Source: Stenogyne calaminthoides
Lineage: Eukaryota > Streptophyta > Magnoliopsida > Lamiales > Lamiaceae
DNA length: 64,000 bases
Direction: 5' to 3'
Assembly (NCBI GenBank): GCA_037126765.1
Contig: JBBCBC010000056.1
Location: 699,501 to 763,500, forward strand
Notes under the pieces: generated by a model
Told to the model about the DNA's origin: nothing
Database searches by the model: none
What the model saw: the letters and a program-made list of their open reading frames with translations, nothing else
Translations under genes and position numbers: made by a program
In this document: one piece after another, positions 43,186-55,786 of the stretch
Position numbering within the stretch: the first letter of the stretch is position 1
Layout of the letters: the number at the start of each line of letters is the position of its first letter

Positions 43186-46100
43186 GCCAAAACCTATCTT
43201 GTTTACAAACCAAAAAAATAACCTATACTCAGGTTTCAGTTTATTCTATTACAAGATTGGTTGTCTCCCAACTATTTCTTAGATCAGAGAATCTCCCAAC
43301 AATTTCAGAGTTTCTCAACAGTTTAATCATATATCAAATTTCTTCATAATGAATCTCTTTAACTAGTTCATTACCAAATACTTAAACAATTTCCCTCTTA
43401 TCAGCATACAATCAGTTTAGAGACATTCATTCAGCATATCAAAATAAAGACATGTAAATAAGATAATGAGATATTATCTTTTGAGCATAATGATAAATCT
43501 TCATTGATGATAAGTATACCTTTCTGATTACAATGAATTTATCAAACAAAATCAAAAAAGACAAAATTTAAAGATTACGAGTCTTCGAGTTCTTGTCTTG
43601 GTCTTGATTCGGCTCTTGGTTTGCTTCATTTTCCACTTCATCATTTGGTACCTCCGGGTTGAACATTCGAAAAATCTTTTCTTGACTCATTCCTCTCTTT
43701 GATGATGTAAATTTGTTCCTGTTAATCCCAATGACCAAAGATCTTTGAGCAATTTCTTGCGTAATGGCCTTCTCATTTACCAAGCCATTACCAAGTCTTG
43801 GAGGAGGATAGGAATATGAATCAGGGGCTACTATCTGTACTCCACCTTCATCCGCAAGGTTAATCCAGCCTTGGAGATACTTTGGATAGAAGGTTAAAAG
43901 ATATTCAATGAAAGCTTCGTTACGATCCGAGCCTTCCCTCTCCATTTCCACGAGAACATCGTAATTGAACGAAGGTTCTCTTCACTTCTTCCCACATGTC
44001 GTTGAGTTTAATGGGCATCCATTTATCAGCGTGGGGCCACTTTCGGCGCTTTTCGATGTTCCCTTCCTCTTGCTCGCCAAATCTCCACGAAATCACTCCT
44101 TAACTTACGCTCTTCGTCTATCTTCTTTACGATCCTGAGGCGCTCACGAGATCGAAGCGGCTGACTTTCTTAGCTTGTTCTTTTTGGAGTGTCTTGAGCA
44201 TCTACGGTGTTGAAGACTTTCTTACGAGGTTGAGACTCGGTTTCTTACGCATCTTCATTATCCAGAATCAGCTTTCTCTGGATTGGCTTAGAAGCCTTCG
44301 CATGCTTGCTTACAGGTTGAACCACGCCCGAGGCTTTCCTCTTCATAGGCAGTTCAGCTCCAGCCTGGCTTGTTCCAACCTTAGTTTAGCACTTTCGGTT
44401 TCTCTCTTGCAACCTCAAGCATGGTTTGCTCGAAACTTCGAGTGTAGATGGGCTTCTCCACTTGAGCAAATTTCAATTTCTCAGTAGCTCCGACTTCTTT
44501 TAAGGCTTTGGCTAGATTGTACATTTCAGCATCTTTCTGAGCCTTCTTTTCCAAGGTACGTGCCATGAACTTCCTGAGGTCTTCACCTTCCTTTTCCCCC
44601 TTCTTGGCACCGTAATTTGGAAGAAATGCGGAGAAATTTGTGTCCATGTGATCTTGCTCTTTGCTCACACAATGGATCTCTCCGCTAAGCTTGATCTTGC
44701 TCATCTTCCATTCTCGATGTGGTTCTTAGCCCGCGAGGCAGTTCTTGAATATGTGGGCAAACCGGCGGAGAGTGCATCTTTAAGCATCTCTGTCATCTTG
44801 GTCATGAGCATTGAGCTCATTTCCTCAACAGCAGATTTGATCAGCACCTCATTTTTCTCTGCTAGTTTCACCTCTAGAAATTTAGTCGATTCTAGTGCTT
44901 TGTTTCATTTGAAGACTTAACTTTCTGCGTTGACTCCTCGACTTTGCATTGACTTTTTTCTTCCATGGAGGTCATCGATTGGTCGAGTGTTTTGTATCTG
45001 CACCGATTCGAAGAATGGCTAAAACCTTCCATTATGCGAGCTTGATTGACCAATGTTTCTTCCATCGAGCAATTTTGATCGCCATTGGCTCAATCTTCTC
45101 AAGTTTCTCCATTACGGAGTGAGATCAATCTCGGCAAACCTTATACATATACCTTCTTTGTTTGATCATCTGAGTTCGGCTTCATCACGAGCTCCGGTCT
45201 CAATTGAGCCTCGATCATTTTATCGGAACAATTGAGAATTAAAGATAGTACTTTTCGGTAACTTTGGCATATTTGTTAATAGTGCAAAAAGGTACTGAAA
45301 AGTGCTAACCGATCCGAGGTTGATCGACAATGAAGTCTCTTTTTCCATTTGAGATCGATCCTCGGCATCTCCTGTTGGTCCCCATCTCCATCTTTGGATT
45401 TGTCTCATTTGCTCGGGGCACCAACTTGATTGTTCTCTTCTCAACTAGCTTCTCATCAAAATCATCAAAATCGGAATTTTTCATCCTGAGCTTTGTCATT
45501 CCGAACCACGAGAAGTTGGTTAGGAAAGTTATCTCCTCATTCCACCGGTCTTCCCCTCTGAATGCGGCAATGTCAAGCATCTCGGGAAGAGTCGATTGAG
45601 GATATACTTTGTCGTCCTTAATCTGAAGAAAACATCTTGCGGATCGGGGTATGATTTGAGCTCGGTGTCGGTCAAGGATGAACCGTTCCCCTTGCTCCTC
45701 CATTCGCCTTCTTGACCCTCGCCCTTCTTCCATCTCGGGCTCTACGGTTCGATAGAAGCACGCTAAGGGATCAAGCGATAGATCACTCTGGAGCTCCTCG
45801 AGAATATTTTGCTCTGAGCCTCGGTAGTGTAATGCGAAGTTTGTGCATTCAGTCCTCGGTTTGCATCCGAGTGGGTTACGAGGCTCGGTGGCATATCCTC
45901 GGTTTAGTCACGAGTTGGCTCATCGTGCGAGCTGCACATCTTGAGATCTCTCTCTGGTGGCTCTTTTCATGCGAGCTCAAGACTTCGGGCGGGCATCTCA
46001 CGAGGTGCGAGCTCCTTTAAAAATTTCCGAGAAATTTTATACAGTCTTGAGTGATGTCTCGAGCACCTCGAGAAGACGCTTCCTCGATCGATCTGTGTCA

Positions 46101-47740
46101 CGGAGATAACTGAGCCAACACTTGTAATGGCGAACTTTGGCGGTTTTGTCTTGAGTTGTATCTCCTCAGAATCACTGCTACCTTCGTCGGTGAGAACCAC
46201 CAATCTTCTGCGTTTTGGAGCAAGATTCTTCTGTTTCATCATTTTTGCTCCTTGCTCCATTTTTGCCTCCAACAGAACCTTCCCCCTGGTTTGTTGGGTC
46301 TCTTTCTCGGGCGGCCCATGAAGGTGATTCTACCTTCTTTTCTCTTTTCCCTCGAATGGCACCTTCTTTCACAAAGGTGGGTTTGAAGAGATTTTTGTTT
46401 TTAGGGAATGGGGTTGAATTGGCGAAGATATCCTCCTCCTCTCGGCACATCTCCAAAATATAAGCAATTTTGGTGGCATGGTGGATCTTGCCTTTCATCA
46501 TGATTGTCCCATTGACCCTTTTTATGACCTTGGCTTGCTCCTTCACCATCCGAATTAAAATTTGACCCGGTTGAAGTCGGTGGTAGGAGATGCCTCGATC
46601 GCGACCATCAATCGAGCTTAGGGGTACTAATCTGCTCAAAACTCCCATGAAGACTCATGATGCACTTGCTCACAATATCCATCGGACTGCGATATTGTGG
46701 CTTTAGATGCCTCTTATTCAATGTCGCCTCAAATTTCACGAGATTCTCGGCAATCCTATCAAGGTACTCTGCTCTCTCCCGACATATACATCGCGGGGAT
46801 CCTTTCCTCTATCCACGAGTTCAAACACATCGTTCAGATTTTTTGGAATTATGCACAAATCCCTCTCAAAATCGACGTATTTTGACGAATGCTCTAAATG
46901 TGATGTGGTAATCGAAGAATGCATACCATCTTCTTCATCTATTCTCAAATTACAGATGAATTCGATTACCTCTTTTTTGCGAACTCTGATGCGGTGAAAC
47001 TGCGACTAGATGGGTGAGTTTAGCTAGTCGGATCATATGCAGAGCCTCCTCTTCTGGCTTTGAGTTGTTTGTGTTTTCGAGTGAGACAACGAACTCGTAC
47101 CACGGCTTGTTGGTTATGGCTAATTTCTCGAACAAGGTTGGGGCCATTTTAGAGATTGATTTAAGAATTGAAGCTTTAGGGTTTGGAGATTTACGGGGGC
47201 AAAGATTTTTTTTTGATTGCAGAGGATTTGGGAACGAAGGGTTTGATAAACCTTTGGCTTGAATGGCTTAAAGGGGTATATATAGCTTTGAGATCGTGGA
47301 GGATCGTGTGGGTTAGGTGAGAAACAACGGTTGAGATTAATCTCTGATTAATCGAATTATCTGAACCAAGCGATCTCTAAAAAGTAAGCCGCCAAAACAT
47401 CCTCATTGGTCATTAATGTAGCGAGCATTAAATATTTATTGACCTTCTTGGAATATGAAACGATCCATAAAAAACATTCCTCAGGTGTTTTGTATTTATT
47501 GCGAATGATTACTGAGTTTTACTTGAGCAATAAATGAGTCGCATGAGTCTTTACTTCTTCAGACCAATTTCCCTCTATCAGTCTTACTGAGTACTGATCT
47601 TGATAAAATGTCGATTATAATCTTGAAGTCTTGAATGGGTTGACATACTCTTGAGTATTGTCCTTGATGAATCTGAGTTTCTTGAGACTCGATTCAATAT
47701 TTCCATTTTATCACGAGTTTCTCAAGTAGAATTACGAGAA
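43186..47740 (-). pseudogene. Sirevirus env-like / extra ORF region, degenerate
   Basis: Between RNase H and the 3' LTR lie 4.5 kb with a chain of minus-strand open pieces: 47147-46950 (starting MAPTLFEKLAITNKPWYEFV), 46948-46736, 46648-46178, 45733-45305, 44704-44381 and 43951-43568. Read in order they look like one long protein broken by indels, beginning about 47147. The pieces at 46648-46178 and 44704-44381 are rich in Lys and Glu and may form coiled coil. Sireviruses often carry an env-like gene at exactly this place. I see no clear signal peptide or membrane segment, so 'env-like' rests on position only. Confidence 0.5.
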
Positions 47741-47744
47741 ACCT

Positions 47745-48420
47745 TCATGCATCGAAAATCTTCAAATTTTCGTTTTTTACTCTATACACTGGTTCTAACA
47801 TCCCTAATTCAATTTGAAAGTTCACGAAATCTTGATTGACCAAAGGTTTAGTCAAGATATCGGCTCTTTGCCTATCGGTATGAATTTTCTCCATCCTTAT
47901 GTCCTTTTTCTCGACATGATCTCGATGAAGTGATGTCGATATCCACATGCTTGCATCGGTGTGCAATCTGGGATTTTGTGAAATAGCAATGGCACTATTG
48001 TTGTCACAAAATATTGGTACTTCATTAGCTTCAACTTTATAATCCCTCAATTGTTGTGCGAGCCAAAGAATGCGTGCCGCATGACTTCCTGCGACCATGT
48101 ATTAAACCGATAAGTCTTGGTTGCTCTCGAGGTCATTTCTTTGAAAACCAAGATATCGGCTTGCTTCCTAGAAATTGACAAGTTCTGTTGTGGACTTCTG
48201 TCAATTCTACAACCTCCATAATCGACATCGAGTAACGGTTAATTCAAGGTTATCATCATTTGGATACCATAATCCTCTATTCACTTTGTGCCCTTAAGAT
48301 ATCTTAGTATCTTTTTGGCGACCTCCATGTGACTAGTCTTAGGATTAGCTTGGTATCTTGCATATATCCAACAACAAATGTTATATCGGCCTACTTGGCG
48401 TGAGATAGAGCAATGATCAA
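47745..48420 (-). pseudogene. Sirevirus RNase H
   Basis: The frame 48098-47745 encodes VAGSHAARILWLAQQLRDYK, PIFCDNNSAIAISQNPRLHT, HRDHVEKKDIRMEKI and ADILTKPLV, the copia RNase H core with its CDN motif. The KHIDIRYHF-type stretch is garbled by a frameshift, and the upstream part to 48420 is broken. Sequence type differs from the copia-A to -E family. Confidence 0.75.
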
Positions 48421-49330
48421 TGATTCCTCTATAATCGGTATGATTCATTGATTTGCCTTACGAATCGGGATCCATCTTGTAGTTAGTATTCATAGGAATC
48501 CTAAGCGCATTGCAATTTTGTACACCATATTGGCAATCGGATCTACGGTGTACTTTGCACGGTTGATGAATATTCCTTCCTTTGATTGTTTCACTTGAAG
48601 TCCTAGAAAGAAATTCATCTCTCCCATCATTGACATCTCAAACTTGATTTTCATCGGTGTTGAAAACTTTTTCACCACGGTGATGGTTTGGAGATCCAAA
48701 AATGATGTCATCAACATATATCTCGAACTAGTAAGATATCTTCCCCATCCTCTATCCCGAACAAAGTTCTATCAACATTCCTTTGACAAAACCATGGTCA
48801 AGAAGAAACCGAGAAAGAGTATCATACCATGCTCGGGTGTTTGCTTAAGACCATACAAAGCTTTTACGAGCACTGTAAACTTGGTCATTCTGTTTTGAAA
48901 CCGGGAGGTTGTTCCACATAAACCTCTTCTTTAAGCACACTTGGATTGAAATGCACTTTTCACATCCATTTGATAGATTGTGAACTTCATGTAGGCAAGC
49001 GACATATGCAAGAAACAATCGATGGCTTCTAGTCTTGCAGCAGTGCAAAGGTTTCATCATAATCAAGCCTTCTTCTTGGGAATAACCTTGTGCAACTAGC
49101 CTTGCCTTGTTTCTTACAATGTTGTTGTTTTCATCTCTTTTATTCTTGAAAACCCACTTGGTTCCAATGACATTGTGCCTTTACGGTCTATCTACTAGCT
49201 CCCATACTTCATTCCTTGAGAATTGATTATTTCATCTTGCATAGCAAATAATCAATAAGAATCTTGTAGAGCTTCACCAATCTCGTGAGTTCTTTCTCCG
49301 AAAGGAAGCGGTGAGAATAGTGCACTCTCA
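48421..49330 (-). pseudogene. Sirevirus reverse transcriptase
   Basis: In minus sense the catalytic YVDDIIFGS is readable at about 48713-48687, followed by KFEMSMMGEMNFFLGLQVKQ (48717-48490). Upstream, RLFLAYVACL and FTIYQMDVKSAF-like pieces (49066-48845) are in different frames. At least four frameshifts separate them. Confidence 0.72.
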
Positions 49331-49859
49331 CCATGGAACCTTCTTGTCTTAACACCTTCGGTTAGATCACCCACAATCGATTTGTAGGATGACTATCTAA
49401 CCATTTTCTTCTTGATGTTCCCCCTTCAATAATATCCTCAACATTTGAAATGTTATGTTCGATTAAATCAACAATATCGGGAACAACGAGAAAGGAGAAA
49501 GAGAATCATCTTCCTAGGAAATTCTATTGAGAACATTGTCGGAGACATTTGTTCCCCCTTTGGTCGATAGATTCGAGAAATTGCCTCATTTGTGACCACA
49601 TCTTCATTGGCATCACATACCGAAGTGCGAAGGCGGTGTGCTGTTCAGATTGGTCACCTTTGGAGTGTTGGTTTTTTCGAGGCTCACCATCCGAGTTCCA
49701 TTACGAACTTCCTTATTCGAGTCGAGTCACTCCAATCATAGAATGTGGTGACTTCTTCTTTTCGGAGTTCGATGGATGATTTATCTTTCATTTTGGGCTT
49801 AATCTGGTGATCCTCTTAGTCAGTTCACTGCATCATGTTCTGTTTCTTACGAACACAAA

Positions 49860-51000
49860 TAGATTCATCAAAAACAACATGAGGTGTTTCCTCCACAATA
49901 AAAGTCCCTCTGATTTGTAAACTCGAAAGCTTTCTTGACTTGAGAATATCCTAAGAATATTCCTTCATCAGCTTTACTATCAAAAGTTTTCAACTGATCT
50001 TTACCATTATTGTGTATGAAACACTTGCAACCAAACACACGAAAGAAAGAAACAAGAGGCTTCCTTTCATTCCAAAGCTCATAAGGTGTTTTGCCTTGAC
50101 TCTTGGTCGGCATGGATACGATTACGAGAGTAGCATGCGGTGTTGGCGACTTGACCCAAAATCTTTTAGGAATATAAACCGGCTATCATAGTCCTTGCGA
50201 ACTTCTTTCGAGTCCTGTTCCTCCTTTCAGCAACACCATTCTGTTGAGGGGTCCTTGCAGCTGATGTTTCATGTGAAATTCCATTCTCTGCACAATAATC
50301 AGATATGATATGATTTATGAATTCAGTTCCTTTGTCAGATCGATTTTGACCACACTCCAGATTTTTCTCAATACTGAGCCTTTTCGATAATCTCTGGCGG
50401 ACTTTATTCGAGTCTCTTTCTTCTTGAGTAAGAATATGATTAAGTGTATCTCGAGTAGTCATCAACTACTACCAATGTGTATTTCCTGCCATTAGTGCTT
50501 ACAGGTGTTATAGGACCAAAGAGATCCATATGCAAAAGCTGAAGTATTCTCTCAGTAGAAACTTCTACTTTGCTTTTAAATGATGCTTTAGCTTGTTTTC
50601 CTTTTTGACATGCATCACAAATGTGTTCCTTACTGAACACTTCATTAGGCAACCCTCTCACAAGAGCTAATCTTGCAAGCTTGTTCAGGGTTTTGAAATT
50701 TAGGTGATTCATTCTTTTATGCCATAACCAACTGGTATCTGTGGAACTTTTAGCAACTAAACATGTATCTTTAGGAGTTGAACTCAATCAGCAAGATACA
50801 CATTCCCTTTTCTTGTACCAGTCAGTAATATTTTCTGTGATGTATCATCTTTCACAAAACATAAGTTCTTGGAGAACTCAACATTGAAACCCTTATCACG
50901 GAATTGGCTAATTGAAAGCAAATTATGCTTTAATCGAGATACATATGAAACACCATGGATATGAATCGAGTCAATTTCCAAAGTTCCATATCCTTGATTC
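49860..51000 (-). pseudogene. Sirevirus integrase and pre-integrase
   Basis: Minus frames at 51095-50784, 50787-50440, 50465-50166 and 50113-49868 tile the gene: NLLSISQFRDKGFNVEF, WLWHKRMNHLNFKTLNKLA, CDACQKGKQAKASF, the core LLHMDLFGPITP and VVVDDYSRYT, RSDKGTEFINH, the catalytic Glu in QQNGVAERRNRT, and KTPYELWNERKPLVSFFRVFG. The zinc finger HHCC and the D,D,E residues are all visible, so the domain set is complete but split by frameshifts. Confidence 0.8.
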
Positions 51001-53690
51001 ATCCTTGGAGTTATCTCCAAAAGTGATGCATGTGGGCCTCTTTGTTCAACATAGTCTTTGAGCATCTTCTTGAATCTGTCATATGTCTTGAGCATCCTTT
51101 GTCAAGATACCATACTTGAGAGCTTTTTTTCATCTCTGCTCATCAGTGCCATGTGATCTTTCATCAGTTTAGTGCCCTTGTTTTCCTCCTGAAAAACAGA
51201 TCAATTCTTAGGTACCCATTTTGTGTAGGGTCCTACAAGGTTAGATGTACCTTTCGGAATCCAAATTTGCCTGACAACTCTAATCACTTTAGAGTGGCTA
51301 ATTTGTCTTCCATAAACATCAACATACACATCTACTACTCTGGGTGCCTTAGCAACTTTTACGTGTGTGTGTGTGCTAGCTTTAGCATGAACATGGGCTT
51401 TTGAATTCTTCTTTGGTTCGGGCCTTTTGTTCGGATGCTTGGGCTTTTTGTGCGTTGGTCTAAATCTTTGTTGACTCGGATTCGGATAACCTTTACCTTT
51501 AGGCAAGTGAGGTTCGGGTTATGCATCTTTGAAATCTGGGTCTTTTCGATTGTCTTGAGGACTTGGTCTCTTCGGATGAGAATGTCTCTCTTTGAGTGTT
51601 TCTTATCGAGGATTCCTCGATGGTTCGATGTGGAGCCTTTCAGTTGCATTCTTAGCCCGAGGCTTTGAAGTACTTACTGAAACTTTCAAGCTAATTGCTT
51701 TCGGGTTTTCTAGCCTTCACTGCGGTTTGGGCTTTCTAACACGATCATTCGGTTTTCTTGAAGCCATAGGTCATTTTCCCTTGTCTACAACCTTGGGCAT
51801 TACTTGACTTGAAGTGTAGGTGCCATTTGGTTTTACAAAGATAGTCTTCTTGCTACATGATGCAGCATTTAGATGACCTTGTGAGGTTCCCCCTGGAGTG
51901 TATCCCAATCCGGTTTTTTATAGTGGCGAGATCTCTGGTAACTCTGAATTTCATCTATCACATTAGATGCTTTATTCAATAGAGTTAACTTCTTACATGC
52001 ACTATCCTCCACGATTCTGTAGAGTTTTATGCTTTTCGAGAGGTCATTGAACTTCGATTACGATTAATTTGAATCTCTTTAGTGGATTTCTCTAGCTTTT
52101 TCGATTAGGGACATTATCAACTTCTCTTTCTCACGAGAGTTGTACTTTTCGAACATCCGGTTCATCGGTAGCTCCCATTAATTGAGAAGTGATCTCGGTT
52201 TTGCTAGAGTCTTTCCATTTTAGATTTTTTACTTTTCGGTTCCTTATTACGCTCTTGAGTTCTATTTAGCGATCCTTGCAAAACAAACATAGTCCTTCAT
52301 CAGATTCTCGAAAAGAATCCATCGGTCAAAATGTGTTTTTCGATTGGAACTAGAAAACTCTTGTCTTTGCTAGTGTAGGAGCAACAACAGAGAGCGAAGA
52401 GTTTACCTCCTCAATGGCCATCAGACGGATGTCATCACTTTCCTTTGTCGCGAGAATATCTCATCTGAAGAGCTAGATCCCTCCTCGAGTGTTCTTCTTA
52501 CGCAACCATGGCCTTTTTTGCTTGAGAACTTACGGTCTCTTATAGCTTGTCTTTCTCTTCTCTCCTTAGCACTCAACTACGGACAATCATCTTTGGAAGT
52601 GACCTTTCTTTGGCGATTATAGCATCTGTTGGCATCATCATCGATCATTTTCTTCTTTGGACTTGGAGTCCTTTTTTTTACGGATGAAGATCCTTGACTT
52701 TCGAGTCCTTCTTCTTCTCGGTTGATCATCCTCGGGTTTCTTCGGTACTGTGGTTCTGTAATAGCTTTTGTATTTTCCAAATCTACTATTAAGTCTGTTA
52801 AACCTCCTTGCCATCGGTCTTTAGCTTATCCTCAAGCTCATCGATGTTTGGCATGAGGGTTCTCGGACTCTCTAGTTCTGAGTTTTATCTTTGGCTTTTA
52901 AAGCCACATTCTTTTTCGATGAAGAATCATCTTTCTTTGTCGACCTTTTTGGATTTCTTATCAATTACAAATTCATAGGCTTTCATTTCGAGAAGACTTG
53001 TTGGTATGGCATTGAACTAATGTTCTTGGTGTTTTCAATCACCCTTTGCATGAATATCCCATTTCTTAGAAAGACCTCTAAGAATTTTCAATGCCACTTC
53101 TCTTTGTGGATATCTCTCTTTTCAAGTGCGTTTAGATCATTCATGATGCTTTAGTGAATCGACTTCCAATTTGTCTATTGATTCACCATCATCCATTTCA
53201 AAAGCTGTCAAACTTTCCAATTGCCCTTTGAAAGTTTGTTTTTTTTTTATATGATATGTGCCTTGGCACATAACACTAGTGTATCCCATATTTCCTTAGC
53301 GATATTACGGTGAGAGATCATTCCCATCACACCATCATCAATTGTCTTTGTATAGTGTGTCTTTTTGCAATGTAGTCTAGATTGACTAACTTTCTCTCCT
53401 CGGGGAGTTAGTTGGTCATCGGACTTAGGAAATCTGCTCTAGGATCAATTCTCTCTTCTTACGTAATGCAGGATTCACCACGGTAAATTTGAATGGTCCT
53501 TGAGAAACCACTCTCCACATACGCTCATGTTTGGAATCTGAGATGAGCTGCATTCTCGATCTCCATAGATCATAGTTCTCTCTCGAGAACATGGGAAGTT
53601 TTTAGAAGACATTTTTTTTACGATCTTTTGAAAAGAAAAAATTTGACAAATAAGATCGATTCGGATAGACCACAAGTATTTTTGAAAGTA
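51001..53690 (-). pseudogene. Sirevirus gag and protease
   Basis: Near 51100 the protease segment reads VWYLDKGCSRHMTD, where sister elements usually have DSG. 51506-51201 encodes QIWIPKGTSNLVGPYTKWVP, typical of the gag-protease spacer, after a basic KKPKHPNKRPEPKK stretch. 52780-52577 holds a damaged zinc knuckle (ANRCYNRQRKVTSKDDCP, two ligands lost). 53675-53475 is the gag start region (LPMFSREN-like and ISDSKHERMW pieces in shifted frames). 51650-52570 and 52790-53470 are open only in short pieces. The large gag fits Sireviruses. Confidence 0.65.
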
Positions 53691-53728
53691 AAACTTTGGT
53701 CAACACGGCCAGTGGTCAAGTTGAACCC

Positions 53729-53744
53729 TTTGCTCGATACCACT
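53729..53744 (-). other. Sirevirus primer-binding site
   Basis: In minus sense AGTGGTATCGAGCAAA follows the 5' LTR end at 53745. TGGTATC-GAGC is one base from the initiator-tRNA-Met complement. Confidence 0.72.
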
Positions 53745-55677
53745 TGTTGGTCGGTGAAAAGCAGTCTTACACGTGTATGGGGGAATACACGTGTTGATTG
53801 ATTTTAAACTTTTTTTCTTCTTGAGGTCGACTTGGGTCGAGATAATCACGAAGATTAGGTTACGAGAAGCACAGATCGCTCTGAGTCAAAGTCTCTTGAG
53901 GCGGTGATCTGTTTGCTTTCAGATACCTTAGATAATCAATGAATCACGAGTGTCAGAGATCACGAGTTGCTTGGATCGGATAACTAACTTCTTGAATCCT
54001 TAGAAGAGAATTCGGTTTGATAACTATCTGTTCTAGCTACTCGATCGTCTCTTGAATGGTTGGCCCTTAGATTATACTCGTTTTAAGCTTTCTTTGAAAA
54101 ACCTTCCCTTTATGAAATAGTGATTAGGAAATTTGTGATTCACTTATGCAACGATTGGATTGATTCCAGCTGAATATCGATTGAAAAGTATGCTTTCAAA
54201 ATCAGGTCAATGCAACGGATAAGCAAAGATAAGGAAAGCGATAAAGAACACGGCAATTATAGTGGTTCGGAGACTCAAGCTCCTACGTCCCTCTCTCCGA
54301 CTCTTGGAGAAATTCACTATCAACCGAGCTTTACGACTACCTCGTAGTTTACTTACTCAACTTCGTACTGAGTTTTCTGACTACTCCACGTAGTTTACTT
54401 ACTCAACCCGACCTTGAGTTTTCTGACTACCTCCGTAGTTTACTTACTCAATCACACACAAGCTTTCAGACTACCTCTGTAGCTTACTAACTTCTCCTCT
54501 AGAGTTTTCGACTACTACTCCGTAGTTTACTAACTCTTTACAACTCTACTCACCAACAAACACACTCCAACTACCTTCTCAAGGGTTTGGGGTTTCTTGG
54601 TTGGTTTCCAACTAGGATGAGATATCCTTTACAATGAAGCACAATGCAAAGGTTTAGGATATCTCGACTAAGCTTTGGATAAATCTTATCAAGCTAGGCT
54701 TAGTAAAGTGAGCTCTCTTCAATATAGAAGCACTTGAGAAATTCAATGTATTTGAAAGTGCTTTAACTTTTGCAAGAATAAGTTTGAGCTCTTGAGTTTT
54801 GCGTATAAATTTCCGTAACCTTACAATGTAGAGGGTCACCGGTATTTATAGGCATACACCAAGGTTACTCTTGAAAACTATCCGTTGGAGAGATAACCCG
54901 TGAGTTCCCTCTTATGGTGTGTGAAAGCGGCTATATTTAGGGTCCGAAACTCCCTAACACTTTCTAGGCAATAGTCTTTCATGTAGCCGGTCTTCACTTT
55001 TTTTGCGATCTGGAACTTTTCGTACATCGACATCTTTTTTTTTTGACACATCCTTTGTCGGTGTCGGTATGGCATGCGATGTCGTCTTCCTCTTTTTGAC
55101 TTTTGTCTTGATTAAAGGTAGACACCTTTCAGCGGCTCTTTTGGTTACAAACTCGAGTTTGATATAACCTTAACAACTTACGACTTAGTTCCTTTTATGC
55201 GCATTTGAATGTCTTGGCAATATCTATCTTTCTAAGGCATTGCGTTTCTCTCGATATTGCATCCTTGAGATAGATATATTGATTGCCTCGGATCATTGAG
55301 TTCATCTTGAGCTTCGATACATTCGCGAGTCTTGATAATTCTTGTGCTTTCAGTATTCTTGATCTTCAGTTTCTCAGTCTTCAGTCTTGCGTCTTGAGTC
55401 TTCGAGTCTTGAGGTCTTACGAGTCTTGATTTATCTTGGTGATATCTTGAGTCTTTTATCTTGAGTCTTCGGTTCTCGATTTCATCTTTGAATCTTGAGT
55501 CCTCAGAACCTATCCTGAACTATATCTGCTGACTATACATTTTGCAGATAACATCCTGAATACTCTAATAACTGAATCCTGACTCAACTATCAAGATCAT
55601 TCTGAACATGTCATACTTAGGGGTTTTGGGATCTTAATCAAAATCATATAATCTTTTATTAAATTCATCTCCCAACA
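53745..55677 (-). repeat. Sirevirus 5' LTR
   Basis: A 1933-bp partner of 41227-43165. The two align end to end, with clustered 1-3 bp differences at CAG and CTG sites. The right flank gtcat completes the target-site duplication. Confidence 0.9.
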
Positions 55678-55786
55678 GTCATATTAATCCAAAGAGGATC
55701 CAAAGGTTGGTGAAAGATGGTTCATTGGAGTTCCTCCGGGTTGAACCATTTCCAACTTGTGAATCATGTTTGGGGGGTAAAATTTG
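55678..55786 (+). pseudogene. copia-B2 integrase zinc-finger remnant
   Basis: It resumes directly from LRLGH at 41221 with INPKRIQRLVKDGSLEFLRV and FPTCESCLGGK, the second half of the HHCC motif. It is then cut by a deletion, and the LTR follows at 55787. The integrase core, RT and RNase H of copia-B2 are absent. Confidence 0.8.

Larger units (their letters stand above)
41227..55677 (-). mobile_element. Sirevirus/Maximus-type Ty1/copia element (14.45 kb)
   Basis: LTRs at 41227-43165 and 53745-55677 are flanked by gtcat (41222-41226 and 55678-55682). In minus sense: primer-binding site (53729-53744), gag, protease, integrase, RT with intact YVDD, RNase H, then a ~4.5 kb extra region, and the tract AAAAAGGGGGAAATTGTTGG at the 3' LTR. 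The tract, with TTTGGCATCATC before it, the large size, ~1.9 kb LTRs and extra 3' coding region are Sirevirus hallmarks. Every gene is frameshifted. Many differences between the two LTRs fall at CAG or CTG, so part of the apparent decay may be sequencing error. Confidence 0.87.
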
